From positions 476,501-540,500 of the forward strand of contig JAJOZX010002575.1 in NCBI GenBank assembly GCA_023014485.1: a stretch of 64,000 bases of DNA. Direction: 5' to 3'. A program made the position numbers and the translations under genes. This document shows positions 1 through 10,731 of this stretch, piece after piece; the first letter of the stretch is position 1; each line of letters opens with the position of its first letter. The notes below the pieces were generated by a model. That model was not told where the DNA came from. It made no database searches and was given only the letters and a program-made list of their open reading frames with translations. This DNA comes from Bathynomus jamesi. Taxonomy: Eukaryota; Arthropoda; Malacostraca; Isopoda; Cirolanidae.

Positions 1-1452
1 AACATCCAATAAAGTTACATTTTAGTTACACGAGTTATTGACAAAAAATTTTTTTATGCCCGTTACGAGTAACTAATTAGAATGGTATGCCCAAAGTCTT
101 TGTAAAAGCTAAATTTTTCTTGATTCTTTCTTTAGATATATGCTTTTCGTGAACTAACCTTGAAAAATAATTTTCCTTCCCAAACATTTTTTCATCATTT
201 GTTATACATACAGTATAATCAATTATTGATAAGTTAATTCAGAAAACTTTCTAAGCTGAAATAAACCACAATGTTGTCTATAATATCACTGTGTTATGTT
301 AATTATATTGTGTGATATTACGATTATTCCAAATTTATATTAAAGTAAGGCGAGGTTTTCATCCCATTATTTGTACTTTGTACCACCACGGCGAATAATG
401 ATTCTGCAGATGTTCACTAAAACCTTATTTTCGCCAAGAATAATAATAAATCTCCTTCAATGTGAATTTTATTTTATCACCTCTCGTACCGACAAATTCA
501 TATTTTTAAGAATATTTATCACCTAATAAACGCGTAAAATTATTATTTTCACACTCTTTGCCTTATACTTTTGCGTGTCTGTAAAGAAAGACAAGTCACT
601 AATGAATCTTTCTTCGTCATTGTAGAAAGTAAAGATAAAGAGATTAGTATCCCGAGGACACCTTGTACGCAAAAATCGTCAAAGACAGAAGGTGTGAAAA
701 CCTTTAAGGCCTTCTTCAGACTGTTCAAAAAACGCATTTCCTCGCGAGATGACTCAATTTTAGCCACAAATGATAGAATAGAAGACGCACAACGGCTTTT
801 ATCGCGTAATGACTCCCTCATACCACCTCCTTTATCTCTTACACGAACGATAGGCTGAGATGTGATGATTCATCGGCGTCTTTCGAGTAGAGAAAAGAAA
901 AATTTACCAAAATTCAAAGCCAAAGAAAAATACGTGCTAAGATGGGATGCCTAAAAGGAACTTATCCTTCTGTAAGATGACAACGAAATTTTGTTGACAG
1001 CCTCGCATCGGTAATTTCAATTTTATGTCGCTTATAGACGGCAGCTAAAAAATTATTCTGATGGATTATAAACTTTCTTTTATCTTTTTCGTTAAAAAAC
1101 ATTTCATAAGTTAGGAAAATTATATATTTTTTCATATTTTTTTCTTAAATCTTTTGGATAGAATTCCGCAAAATTAAAATAATCTTTGGTGTTAAACAAA
1201 AAACAAATGTTTATATCGTTCCTTGCCAGAAATGGTTTGTTTATCACCAGTTAACGTTTATAAACTTAAAAACATCTAGTAAAATCTCTACCTGTGAAGT
1301 TATTTATTGAAACAATGCAATTTATCGAGTAGCTTTACAAGTAAAATCACTTTCAAAGATTCGTCATAAAGTGAACATTAATGATTCAAAAATATACAAG
1401 GTGAAAGTCGTTTCACCCGTTTATGCAAAGGAATTTTAATTAATTTCATCTC
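1..1452. other. AT-rich DNA without a recognisable gene
   Basis: No reading frame here resembles a known protein. Two overlapping frames at 549-858 lie on opposite strands, are short and have no promoter or similarity I recognise. I see no inverted repeats or tandem arrays. Confidence 0.55.

Positions 1453-1500
<48 letters not shown>
1453..1500. repeat. (CA)n-(TA)n microsatellite
   Basis: Uninterrupted CA dinucleotides run directly into TA dinucleotides. Further simple repeats (ATC/ATT trinucleotides and TA) occupy about 1818-1892. Confidence 0.95.
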
Positions 1501-1790
1501 AAACACTAGACCACCCGCTGCGACTTACGTAGCAAAATCCCTCGAAACACAACATAGGTTGGGATTGGGAGGAGCAGTTGTGTTACTAAAACCTTTCCTA
1601 GTTTGTACTAAATTTAATGAAGCTTACCTTCGCCGTTTCGGTGTATTCTAGCCGTTTAGGAGGCACCCTCCCATTCTCCACACCAGAGGGTGTACTGGGA
1701 GGTGTGATTCGGTTACTAAAACCTTCCCTGGTTCTCCCTTAACATGTATACTAAATTTGGTGCAGATTACCCTAGTTGTTTAGATGTGTA
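1501..1790. repeat. Unclassified repeat with internal duplication
   Basis: Two half-similar stretches, one from about 1575 and one from about 1705, share the core GTTACTAAAACCTT followed by a similar T-rich and AAATTT-containing segment. This suggests an old dispersed or tandem repeat. No coding potential and no terminal repeats are visible, so the class is unknown. Confidence 0.3.
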
Positions 1791-1891
1791 TAAACGAACA
1801 TAGAACAGACACAGACATCATCATTATTATCATCATCATCATCATTATCCCTTATATATATATATATATATATAATATATATATATATTAT

Positions 1892-2362
1892 TATACACAG
1901 ACCGTGCATGGAACAAGGAACTCTTCTGGGATAATTAAATCCACTATAGTCCGAATAAGTAATGGTAAATGACAAATACCATAGTTTTTCTTTTTCATGA
2001 TGCAAGCCCGACGTGGGCAACGGGTCTCTCGCAAAGAGGTCCCATAAATATAGCTTCCCTCACCAGCTATCTGCAAAGCAGACAGGATCCAGCTTTGGGA
2101 CCCTAGATCCATGTCCCAAAGCTGGATCCTGTCTGCTTTGCAGATAGCTGGTGAGGGAAGCTATATTTATGGGACCTCTTTGCGAGAGACCCGTTGCCCA
2201 CGTCGGGCTTGCATCATGAAAAAGAAAAACTATGGTATTTGTCATTTACCATTACTTATTCGGACTATAGTGGATTTAATTATCCCAGAAGAGTTCCTTG
2301 TTCCATGCACGGTCTGTGTGTATCATAAAAAACTCAGGGAACCATTCTGAGTTCATTCCCAT
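1892..2362. repeat. Large near-perfect palindrome of a dispersed repeat
   Basis: Positions 1894-2100 are the reverse complement of 2114-2320, with a 13 bp loop centred near 2107. The right copy extends to 2362, where the (TA)n tract starts. The same unit occurs as single copies near 36650-36770 and 43022-43150, so this is two copies of an interspersed repeat in inverted orientation. All copies abut (TA)n tracts. Opposite-strand reading frames at 1891-2112 and 2111-2350 encode the same peptide because of the symmetry and are not genes. Confidence 0.85.
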
Positions 2363-2395
2363 ATATATATATATATATATAATTATATATATATA

Positions 2396-3299
2396 CAGGG
2401 CGTCCCAAAAAAATGTATACACACTTTAACAGCTGATAGCTCAATTGATGTTTCTTTCTTTCCAAGTTAAACCCATTAGAATTAATAATGGCAGTTAGAC
2501 TAAGCTTTGAACAAAGGAAATTCATTCTAAAATGCTACTGGAAGTGTGAAAACGCAGTTGAAGTGCAAAGACAGTTTAGGAGGGAGTTTCAAACAGATCC
2601 ACCAACGCGACTTACCATCACTCGAATTAGAGATAAGTTTGAAGCCGATGGAACTGTTCAGAATGTCCACAAGAAGCGTTCCGGAAGACCACGGACATCG
2701 ACAAGCCCCACAAAGCAAGAAAGAGTACTGGAAACGTATCACCAAAGTCCAAGAAAATCTGTGCGGCAAGCGAGTCGTGAGGTAGGAATTTCAGAATCGT
2801 CTGTCCAACGCATTTTGAAGCGCTGTCAATGGAAAAGTTACATTCCAAGATTAGTCCATGCTATTAATGAAGATGATCCGGACCGAAGAGTGGAGTATTG
2901 CGAGTGGTACTTGGCACGATGTGGATGTGGATTGGACGAAGGGGTTTCGTAGAATACCCTCCGCGTTCACCAGACCTCACACCACTAGACTTTTTTATGG
3001 GGATACTTAAAAGACAAAGTCTACGCTATAAAACCTGCAACAGTCGCTGAATTGAGAGCAGCCATTGAACGAGAATGCACACAAATACCAAACGAAATGT
3101 TTCGTGATGTTTGCGATTCCATTGCTTCGCGTTATCAGCAGTGCCTGGACCAGAACGGACGTCAGTTTGAAAACAGGCGTTGACAAAACAATTAAATAAT
3201 GTCTGTAGATTCTATTACATTTTGAAAATGAAATGTATTTTAATAAACACTGCCTTTATAAGTATTTAAAGTGTGTATACATTTTTTTGGGACGCCCTG
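2396..3299 (+). mobile_element. Tc1/mariner-superfamily element, internally deleted
   Basis: Terminal inverted repeats of about 33 bp begin CAGGGCGTCCC on the left and end GGGACGCCCTG on the right. TA dinucleotides flank both ends (2394-2395 and 3300-3301), as expected for TA target duplication. The 904 bp element is too short for a full transposase gene, and the inside lacks the middle of the catalytic domain. Confidence 0.9.
2488..3183 (+). pseudogene. DDE transposase, IS630/Tc1 type, central deletion
   Basis: An intact 154-codon frame opens with [18 protein letters not shown], the N-terminal helix-turn-helix found in arthropod IS630/Tc1 transposases, followed by a basic linker with SGRPRTS. 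After about residue 147 ([11 protein letters not shown]) the sequence jumps to the C-terminal catalytic part in another frame, with the block WIGRRG...SPDLTPLDFF near 2930-2990. The segment holding the first two catalytic Asp residues is missing. A second shift near 2992 precedes the last ~60 codons, which end at 3183. Deletion plus frameshifts make it inactive. The terminal repeats at 2396 and 3299 could still be mobilised by a relative. Confidence 0.85.
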
Positions 3300-3301
3300 T
3301 A

Positions 3302-3674
3302 TATATATAACTAGTATAAATTACCTTTTCACACTCCTTTCTCAAATATTAATAACGAAGCAATGCTGTGAGGCTGAAATAAAGTATTTATTGCATACAA
3401 TAGTCAATCTAGAGAATTTAATTTCGTCCGAATAAGTACAAAATATATTTATTTCCAACTGCAATAATGAATTCTGTGTATTTTCATTAAAACGTTCTTA
3501 ATTAACGCCCTTTCACCGTCTTTTAGACTCCAGCGGCAACTGAAACTTGCTAAAAGAATCCTTATTAACAAATTGTCTCTATTTTGTTATATATAAAAAA
3601 GACATTCTTTTATTTGTCTTGTCTTGTTTTTAATTTAAAATAAAATAAAACTGTTTAATTGCTTTGTAATTGTT

Positions 3675-3677
<3 letters not shown>
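3302..3677. other. AT-rich DNA, nothing recognised
   Basis: No reading frame, repeat or terminal repeat that I can support. Confidence 0.5.
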
Positions 3678-3767
<90 letters not shown>

Positions 3768-3790
3768 CATATATATATATATATATATAT
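3678..3790. repeat. (TA)n-(GT)n-(TA)n compound microsatellite
   Basis: TA repeats, then a GT/GC run, then TA again. Minus-strand frames of 86-91 codons through here consist of YI and TH dipeptide repeats and are translated microsatellite. Confidence 0.95.
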
Positions 3791-4539
3791 CGATCAGCAT
3801 AGAAGTCTGAAGACTTGTAAATAAGGAATGGAGCATAAGTAGCAAGTACCTTAAAGTGACGGCAGTGAATCTTGAAAAGGTCGTTGATACCTTTGTCTGA
3901 AACACAGGTTGTCATTAGTGTGTTTATGTAAGGGAGAAAATAGGTAAAAACGAGAACTTGGACGGAGATGATGTCTTTCGGGGATGAAACGTTATCCTTT
4001 GTCTCTTTAAAAATGTTTCATTAAGCTTCATTGTCTCTCATTGTCTTTGTAATATAGTGAGAGACAGTTATCCTGAGCATTTGTCCTAAGCACGAGAACG
4101 CTTCTATTATGAGCTTGGAACGCCCATTCAACGCTAAGCTCCAACCCGCAGAAATCCCTTTGAGCGGCCAATGGTATTTAAACGTATAACGAATGAGAAT
4201 CACTTGAAAGCAAGTGAAATAGTTGTGGTTACAGAAAGGATCAGAAAGAATCTTTCTACCATTCTCTAATACTGTACTTTTCAAAATAATTAAAATTTTA
4301 TGTTTACTGTACTCTTACTTATTTCAAAAAGTTTAATCATGTATAATTACATGTTAATCATGTTAATTGCAGAAGGAACTTCACTGCATTAATAGATTTT
4401 GTTTATGCTTTTTTAACTCTTTATTTGTTACACATTAATATTAATAAATATGAAATTAATTACATGGGTATGACTTCTTATTAACGTTTAACATCTTTAC
4501 AAATGCAAAATTATAATATATATATATATATATAAATTA
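3791..4539. other. AT-rich DNA, nothing recognised
   Basis: One 87-codon minus-strand frame (4021-4284) shows no familiar motif. I see no element boundaries. Confidence 0.45.
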
Positions 4540-4614
4540 CAGGGTGTCCCAAAAGTCCTGTTCCATAATGTACAAAATTATATTAGCCTTCTGATATTAG
4601 GACTTCTGGGGCCC
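4540..4614. mobile_element. Very short mariner-like MITE remnant
   Basis: A 75 bp unit begins CAGGGTGTCCCAAAAGTCCT and ends with the imperfect inverse AGGACTTCTGGGGCCC. TA sits on both sides and (TA)n tracts lie beyond. The terminal words resemble those of other TA-inserting elements in this window, so it is probably a solo-end derivative. Confidence 0.45.
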
Positions 4615-4616
4615 TA

Positions 4617-5350
4617 TATATATATATATCGTAATTTTACATTTGTGAAGATTTTAAACTTTGAGATACACACATTTATTCATATTTCTTACCTATAAAT
4701 GATAAAAAATGAGTGACACTTCATAATGAGACGTATACAAATGTACGTGTGTATACATTAAAGAAATCTGAATACGGTAATTGTGTATCTTCAAAAGTTA
4801 AAATTATTTACAAATGCAAATTTACCATACTTTCGTACAGTTCGCAGACATCCTAAAATTTTATAATTTATTTAGTATAAAATAAATAAATTTCAAGTTT
4901 CTTGTACTTTAGTACATTTTAAAGTGCTAAAATATTTACAAAAATAAGTGATGTTCCATTACATAATCTTTTTTTTCTCAAACAAATTTTCAAATCCTTA
5001 ATTTGAATGACCGTTAACATTTTAAAAATGATCCATTCATCATTTTAATTGCCAAAGTGTGCATACTCGTAAGAGCTATTTAAATTACTAACTAGACGTT
5101 AATGACAGGAGGGGAGGAGCTATACACGGAAACGGAACCCAACATGGAAGATGGAACATTGTCTGTCTTTGTTTTTTTATTAATTAATTTAACTTTAAAC
5201 GAATTTCTTCCTCTCAAAAACGGAATTTTTTTCATTTGCACAATACAACGAAATTTCGTGTTCTGCAATTAATACTGAAGCGTTATCGTTATGCAAAAAA
5301 AGGCGAAAAACGCTTAAGTGCATTTAATGCGCATGCAAGCTTCTCATATA
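4617..5350. other. AT-rich DNA, nothing recognised
   Basis: No supported coding region, terminal repeat or tandem array. Confidence 0.5.
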
Positions 5351-6614
5351 TCAGGTCATCCCATAAGTAATGTCGTTTTTTAGATCGGAATTTGAAGGAC
5401 AAAAAAAACTCAACTGAAACTTTTTAATCTAGTTTATATTTTCCATCAGAATCAATGACACTCTGCCAACGTCCTACAAGCTTTTCAATGCCATGTTTAT
5501 AAAATTCAGGCGGTTTTGAGTCAAAAAACGTACAAAGACTGGAGTGCAGGTCATCTAAAGAAGTATACTGTTTCTCGTCAAGATAGTTTTGCAGACTCCT
5601 GAAGAGATGATAATCTGAAGGCGCAAGGTCTGGAAGTTTTTCCCACCCAAGCTCCTCAATTTTGGCAGAAGTGATCCGAGCGGTATGAGGACGTGCGTTG
5701 TCGTGGTGGAACACGATTCCTTTCCGATTAACCAAAGAAGGTCTCTTTTCTTTCAGTGCAGTGTTCAATCGATCCAGGTGTTGACAGTAGACTTGAGCGG
5801 TGATTGTTTGGTTGTGTGGTAAGGTTTCAAAGTGTATTACACCACCTTTATCCCACCAAACACTAAGCAACACCTTCCGAGGGTGAAGATTTGGTTTTGG
5901 CTGTGGTGTCACTGGTTCTCCGGCACAAACCCACTGTCGAGGGCGCTTAACATTCTGGTACAGTATCCACTTTTCATCACCAGTCACTAAACGGTGCAAA
6001 AACGGATCTTGGAGTTCACAGGAATGAAGAGCTGTGCTAATGTTTACCCGCACCCTCAGATTGTCGACCGACAATTCATGTGGCACCCATTTTCCTAACT
6101 TAGTCACTTTCCCGAGTTGTTGCAAATGTCGATGGATGGTGGACAGGGATGAATTGAGTTTCTGGGCCAATTCTTCGACAGTTGTTGAACAGTCTTCTTC
6201 AAGTGCGTCTAACAGCGGGTCATCATCAAACTCAGCAGGGCGTCCAGAGCGTGCTGCATCTGTCAAACAGCAGTCACCATTCTTAAACTTTTGAAATCAT
6301 CTTTGACATTTCCTCACATGCAGAATATCGTTGCCATAAACTTCCTGAATGTTTCGCGTTGCTTCAGTAGCACTATTCCCTTTTTTGAACTCGTAAAGCA
6401 TTATATGCCTAATATGCTCTTCTGATACCGCCATGTTTGAGGGGTTCACATAAAGCAAAACACACGTCTTCACTGGTCAAGGTCTGTAAAGTATGTAGCG
6501 AAACACGATAGATCTCCTCTTAGATATAACCTTCGGAAAATTTATGCTTAAACCGAGTAGGACTAGTTTAAACTTAATCTATCGTAAAAAACGACATTAT
6601 TAAGGGATGACCTG

Positions 6615-6615
<1 letters not shown>
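5351..6615 (-). mobile_element. Mariner element, nearly full length
   Basis: Terminal inverted repeats start TCAGGTCATCCCATAAGTAA and end with the inverse, TTAAGGGATGACCTGA. TA target duplications lie at 5349-5350 and 6616-6617. At 1265 bp with a single transposase frame it has standard mariner size and layout. A (TA)n-(GT)n microsatellite follows at 6616-6657. Confidence 0.95.
5424..6434 (-). pseudogene. Mariner transposase with one stop and a shortened catalytic spacing
   Basis: The frame runs from an ATG at 6434 (MAVSEEHIRHIMLYEF, mariner-type helix-turn-helix) to the stop at 5424, about 336 codons, close to the usual ~345. It is broken by a single TGA at 6297-6299 where the family normally has Trp. 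A 280-codon open stretch follows, with catalytic blocks TGDEKWI (first Asp), HHDNARPHTA (second Asp) and DLAPSDYHLF (third Asp). The second and third Asp are separated by 28 residues, not the 34 that define mariner (D34D): six residues before PDLAPSD are missing. Either defect should abolish activity. Confidence 0.92.
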
Positions 6616-6656
<41 letters not shown>

Positions 6657-6659
6657 TTG

Positions 6660-6890
6660 GGTGTCAATGGGTACCTACGCCATCTGTTAAAAAAATGGTT
6701 CCCAATTTTCAATAGATGGAGCAGCAAAGCTCAGGCTCACATGCAGAAGGCGGAACCCAGTACTTGACACTCCCCTTTACCTTCCCTGCAATGAACGAGA
6801 GGCGAGGGTGAGGGACGAACCCTGGCACTTCTACTAACTCAACTTCCCAAAGCGAAACCACTCAGTCAACGCGCGGGATATCTAATCTAT
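6660..6890 (-). mobile_element. tRNA-derived SINE-like sequence (candidate)
   Basis: Read on the minus strand, a box-A-like TGACTGAGTGG (about 6880-6892) is followed roughly 45 nt later by a box-B-like GGTTCGTCC (about 6805-6813). This is the spacing of an internal RNA polymerase III promoter. The unit lies between simple repeats. No folded tRNA is evident and no second copy is in the window, so this is tentative. Confidence 0.35.
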
Positions 6891-6990
6891 CTATATCTGT
6901 CTGTCTATCTATTTATCTATTTCGCTTTATTTATATATATATATATATATATATGATGAATAAAACCACGAAGGAAAGGAAACACAGAAT

Positions 6991-7027
6991 GGTGCTCAAG
7001 CACTTTCGTCTAATGACATCCTCAGGA
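6991..7027 (-). ncRNA. Hammerhead-like motif at Penelope 3' end (copy A)
   Basis: The minus strand has the core CTGAGGA (a CUGANGA match), a three-pair stem GTC-ATTA-GAC, then GAAA and a perfect hairpin GTGC-TTGA-GCAC. Hammerhead ribozymes are known in Penelope-like terminal regions. A canonical cleavage triplet is not evident and an extra U separates the core from stem II, so the copy may be degenerate. Confidence 0.35.
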
Positions 7028-7098
7028 ACACTGAAGTAGCCTACATAAAGAGTTACAGCCTATATATAGGTTACAGAAAAAAAAAAATAATATAATAT

Positions 7099-7145
<47 letters not shown>

Positions 7146-7596
7146 AACGGAGATAAAAAAAAAAAAAATTAAACATTAAAGGATTGTGGGGGGAGCATAA
7201 ATTTGTAATGAAAAACTATCGATTTTTAGCACAAGATCAAATGAATTGTCTCCAACCAATGTTATAGATAAAAAATAAAAAAATACAAATTTATACTGGA
7301 AATCTGCCCGGGTTTTAGCACTCTGCCCTTCTTGTTAAAGTTCGATGTCTATAAAAATAAATTGAAAAATAAAAGTTATTAGAGTAGCATACAAGTTTAC
7401 CAAAGATTTAGCGTTCTACCCTTCTTATCTAAATCTGTTCTGAAGGAATTCAAAACAAGAGGATCGAGTTGAAAAAGACCTTTGCTTATGTTGAAGTTAT
7501 TTGTAAGTTGGATAATGGCAGACTCAAGAATATTTCTATTAGCAATGTTGCCAGAGTGAAATAAGCATTATTCCAATCAATACAGTGGGATAACTC

Positions 7597-7950
7597 TTAC
7601 AAATGGACAAAAAGGGCACTGGACGACTGTCCTGCTCTAACGGAATATTGATGCTGTTTTATACGTGTGTGCAAATCCTTTCCCGTCTGACCTATGTAAA
7701 TGGAATCACATTGTTTACAACCAATTTTATAGATAATGCCTGAATTATTGGTAGGGCTATTTTTTACTATGATATTTTTCACAGTATTGTTATATGAAAA
7801 TACTACATTAATATCCAAAAGTTTAAGTACATTAGCAATGCCTAAAAAGCCCGGGAAAAATGGAAGTACTAAAATATTTTTTGACAAAGTACGAGTGTTA
7901 TTATTGACACGATAGAAAGTTCGTTTTGCCTTGTTGAGACAAGATTCCAT
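7597..7950 (-). pseudogene. GIY-YIG endonuclease domain of Penelope-like element (copy A)
   Basis: The signature GIIYKIGCKQCDSIYIGQTG is followed by LHTRIKQHQ, the GIY-YIG nuclease used by Penelope-like elements to nick target DNA. The frame ends at a TAA after SALFVHL, yet the following codons still read as the domain's continuation, and another shift occurs about 15 codons later. Both breaks recur in copy B. The start at 7950 is only the first Met after a frameshift; in the parent this was fused to the reverse transcriptase. Confidence 0.85.
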
Positions 7951-8082
7951 AAACGAAGATGGATAACACAGATCACTTCCAATACCGTTGATTTTTCCAA
8001 TTCGGCATCGATGTATTCCGGACTGGCGATCCTAAGGGCGCGGAGAAACATTGAAGAAAAAATGGCCTTCTTAGTGGGGGTG

Positions 8083-9111
8083 TCATGTCCCGAGTAAAAG
8101 TGTACGTAGGACAAATTGTTTTTTTTTCCGATAGATACTAAACTTAAAACCTGGGCTTTTCCTATGTACACGCACATCTAAAAACGGGATTGAGTTGTCT
8201 TGTTCCATTTCTAAAGTAAACTTAATGGAGGGGACTTGATCATTTAACTGAAGGAGGAAGTTATCCAGGTCACGATTCATGGGCCAGATACACAAAATAT
8301 CGTCAACGTACCGCAACCAAGGGATGCCAACCCCCAGGATTCTCGGGATGTAAGTAATTTCGAAAAACTCCATATAAATATTGGAGAGGAGGGGCGACAA
8401 GGGGATGCCCATGGCCATCCCAAAAACTTGTTGATAATACTCGTTATTGAAAGTGAATTTACAATCTTTGATGCAAAGCTTAATAAGTTCCAAAACAATG
8501 TGTGAAGGTAGTGGCAGGTCATACTTATGTAATTCTCGGGAAGAAAGTCAAGCATATCGTCAATCGGTACTTTTGTAAACAATGAACAAACGTCAAAACT
8601 GATCAATCTATCGTTGGTTTCAGTACGTGCATTATTCAATTTTTCAGTAAGATCCATGGAATTTTTTACATGTGAATCAGAGATAGTTCCAAGAATGGGG
8701 GACAAGACTTTGACAAGCCATTTGGAGAGTTTATAAGTAATAGAGCCCACTGAGCTAATAATAGGGCGCATAGGGTTGCCAGATTTGTGGGTTTTAATAA
8801 GACCGTAAAGGTAGGGCAGAGAAGGTGAAGTGGACATGAAAAGCGGAATTAAGTCCTTATGATCTTTGAGAATGCGTTTCAAGCCACTATTAAATGATTT
8901 GATGACGTCATCCTGCGGGTTCTTCCTAAGTTTGCTGTATGTGGCGGGGTCCTGGAGAAGCTCGTTCATCTTTCTGATGTAGTCCACTTTGTCCATAGTA
9001 ACTATGGTGTTAGCCTTGTCTGCTTTAGTAATATGGAGCTCCCCATCTTTTTTTAATTGTGAGAGGCTATTGCGAAAACGTTTAGGAAAGTTATCTTGAA
9101 TTGGATAACGT
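8083..9111 (-). pseudogene. Penelope-type reverse transcriptase (copy A)
   Basis: The N-terminal portion includes KADKANTIVTMDKVDYIRKM and LPYLYGLIKTHK, followed by FDVCSLFTKVPIDD (catalytic Asp). A one-base deletion near 8541 shifts into a second frame that holds GIPLSPLLSNIYMEFFE and the catalytic YVDD box at 8299-8310. A further shift in a poly-A run near 8128 precedes the linker to the endonuclease. The frame upstream of 9111 is antisense of copy B and does not belong to the gene. Confidence 0.85.
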
Positions 9112-9129
9112 ACTGAAACCAACGATAGA

Positions 9130-9765
9130 TTGATCAATTTTGACGTTTGTTCATTGTTTACAAAAGTAATGATTGACGATTTGCTTGATTTTCTCTCCCG
9201 AGAATTACATAAGCATGACCTGCCACTACCTTCACACATTGTTTTGGAATTTATTAAGCTTTGCATCAAAGACTGTAAATTCACTTTCAATAACGAGTAT
9301 TATCAACAAGTTTTTGGGATGGCCATGGGCAACCCCTTGTCGCCCCTCCTCTCCAATATTTATATGGAGTTTTTCGAAATTACTTACATCCCGAGAATCC
9401 TGGGGGTTGGCATCCCTTGGTTGCGGTACGTTGACGATATTTTGTGTATCTGGTCCATGAATCGTGACCTGGATAACTTCCTCCTTCAGTTAAATGATCA
9501 AATCCCCTCCATTAAGTTTACTTTAGAAATGGAACAAGACAACTCAATCCCGTTTTTAGATGTGCGTGTACATAGGAAAAGCCCAGGTTTTAAGTTTAGT
9601 ATCTATCGGAAAAAAAAAACAATTTGTCCTACGTACACTTTTACTCGGGACATGACACCCCCACTAAGAAGGCCATTTTTTCTTCAATGTTTCTCCGCGC
9701 CCTTAGGATCGCCAGTCCGGAATACATCGATGCCGAATTGGAAAAATCAACGGTATTGGAAGTGA
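9130..9765 (+). pseudogene. Penelope-type reverse transcriptase, C-terminal part (copy B)
   Basis: A 211-codon frame contains FDVCSLFTKV, FLSRELHKHDLPLPSH, NPLSPLLSNIYMEFFE and the catalytic LRYVDDILCIW (YVDD at 9427-9438). Here the LSRELHK stretch is intact, whereas copy A is shifted. The frame is lost after YRKKK, where a poly-A run differs in length, and continues in another frame to about 9790. The N-terminal third of the enzyme is absent because the copy begins at the fusion point. Confidence 0.85.
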
Positions 9766-9918
9766 TCTGTGTTATCCATCTGCGTTTATGGAATCTTGTC
9801 TCAACAAGGCAAAACGAACTTTCTATCGTGCCAATAATAACACTCGGACTTTGTCAAAAAATATTTTAGTACTTCCATTTTTCCCGGGTTTTTAGGCATT
9901 GCTAATGTACTTAAACTT

Positions 9919-10140
9919 TTGGATATTAATGTAGTATTTTCATATAACAATATTGTGAAAAATATCATAGTAAAAAATAGCCCTACCAATAATTCAGGCA
10001 TTATCTATAAAATTGGTTGTAAACAATGTGATTCCATTTACATAGGTCAGACGGGAAAGGATTTGCACACACGTATAAAACAGCATCAATATTCCGTTAG
10101 AGCAGGACAGTCGTCCAGTGCCCTTTTTGTCCATTTGTAA
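9919..10140 (+). pseudogene. GIY-YIG endonuclease domain (copy B)
   Basis: This frame carries the same GIIYKIGCKQCDSIYIGQTG signature as copy A and the same in-frame TAA after SALFVHL. The C-terminal extension, including ESAIIQLTNNFNISKGLF, is readable further downstream (to about 10360) in a shifted frame, also as in copy A. Confidence 0.85.
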
Positions 10141-10696
10141 GAGTTATCCCACTGTATTGATTGGAATAATGCTTATTTCACTCTGGCAACATTGTTAATA
10201 GAAATATTCTTGAGTCTGCCATTATCCAACTTACAAATAACTTCAACATAAGCAAAGGTCTTTTTCAACTTGATCCTGTTGTTTTGAATTCCTTCAGAAC
10301 AGATTTAGATAAGAAGGGTAGAACGCTAAATCTTTGGTATACTTGTATGCTACTCTAATAACTTTTATTTTTCAATTTATTTTTATAGACATCGAACTTT
10401 AACAAGAAGGGCAGAGTGCTAAAACCCGGGCAGATTTCCAGTATAAATTTGTATTTTTATTTTTTTAATTATCTATAACATTGGTTGGAAACAATTCATT
10501 TAATCTTGTGCTAAAAATTGGTAGTTTTTCCTTACAAATTTGTATGCTCTTCCCACAATCCTTTAATGTTTAATTTTTTTTAAATTTTTTTTATTTTTTT
10601 TATTTTTATCTCCGTTTATTATATATATATATATATATATATATATTTTTCTGTAACCTATATATAGGCTGTAACTCTTTATGTACTTCATTGTTC

Positions 10697-10731
10697 CTGA
10701 GGATGTCATTAGACGAAAGCGCTTGAGCACC
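10697..10731 (+). ncRNA. Hammerhead-like motif at Penelope 3' end (copy B)
   Basis: CTGAGGA, the GTC-ATTA-GAC stem and GAAA are identical to copy A. Stem III has GCGC in place of GTGC against GCAC, which weakens one pair. No canonical cleavage triplet is clear. Confidence 0.33.

Larger units (their letters stand above)
6955..9111 (-). mobile_element. Penelope-like retroelement, copy A
   Basis: This minus-strand copy carries, in order, the N-terminal part and core of a Penelope-type reverse transcriptase, a GIY-YIG endonuclease, and a 3' region ending at the (TA)n tract near 6951. Positions 6955-8610 are the mirror image of 9115-10770 on the plus strand. The copy is 5' truncated at the junction near 9111. 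Several frame breaks are shared with copy B, so the shared defects predate the pair. Confidence 0.88.

Noticed and set aside
549..858. Overlapping opposite-strand frames of 90 and 95 codons
   Set aside because: No promoter, no recognisable motif, mutually antisense, and located in AT-rich DNA.
1784..2020. Frames through (ATC)n and (TA)n
   Set aside because: Translations consist of Ile or Asp runs and YI repeats from microsatellites.
3630..3915. Minus-strand frames of 86-91 codons
   Set aside because: They are made of YIYIYI and THTHTH from TA and GT repeats.
6800..6893. Functional tRNA gene
   Set aside because: Box-like words are present, but no cloverleaf, anticodon loop or acceptor stem could be formed.
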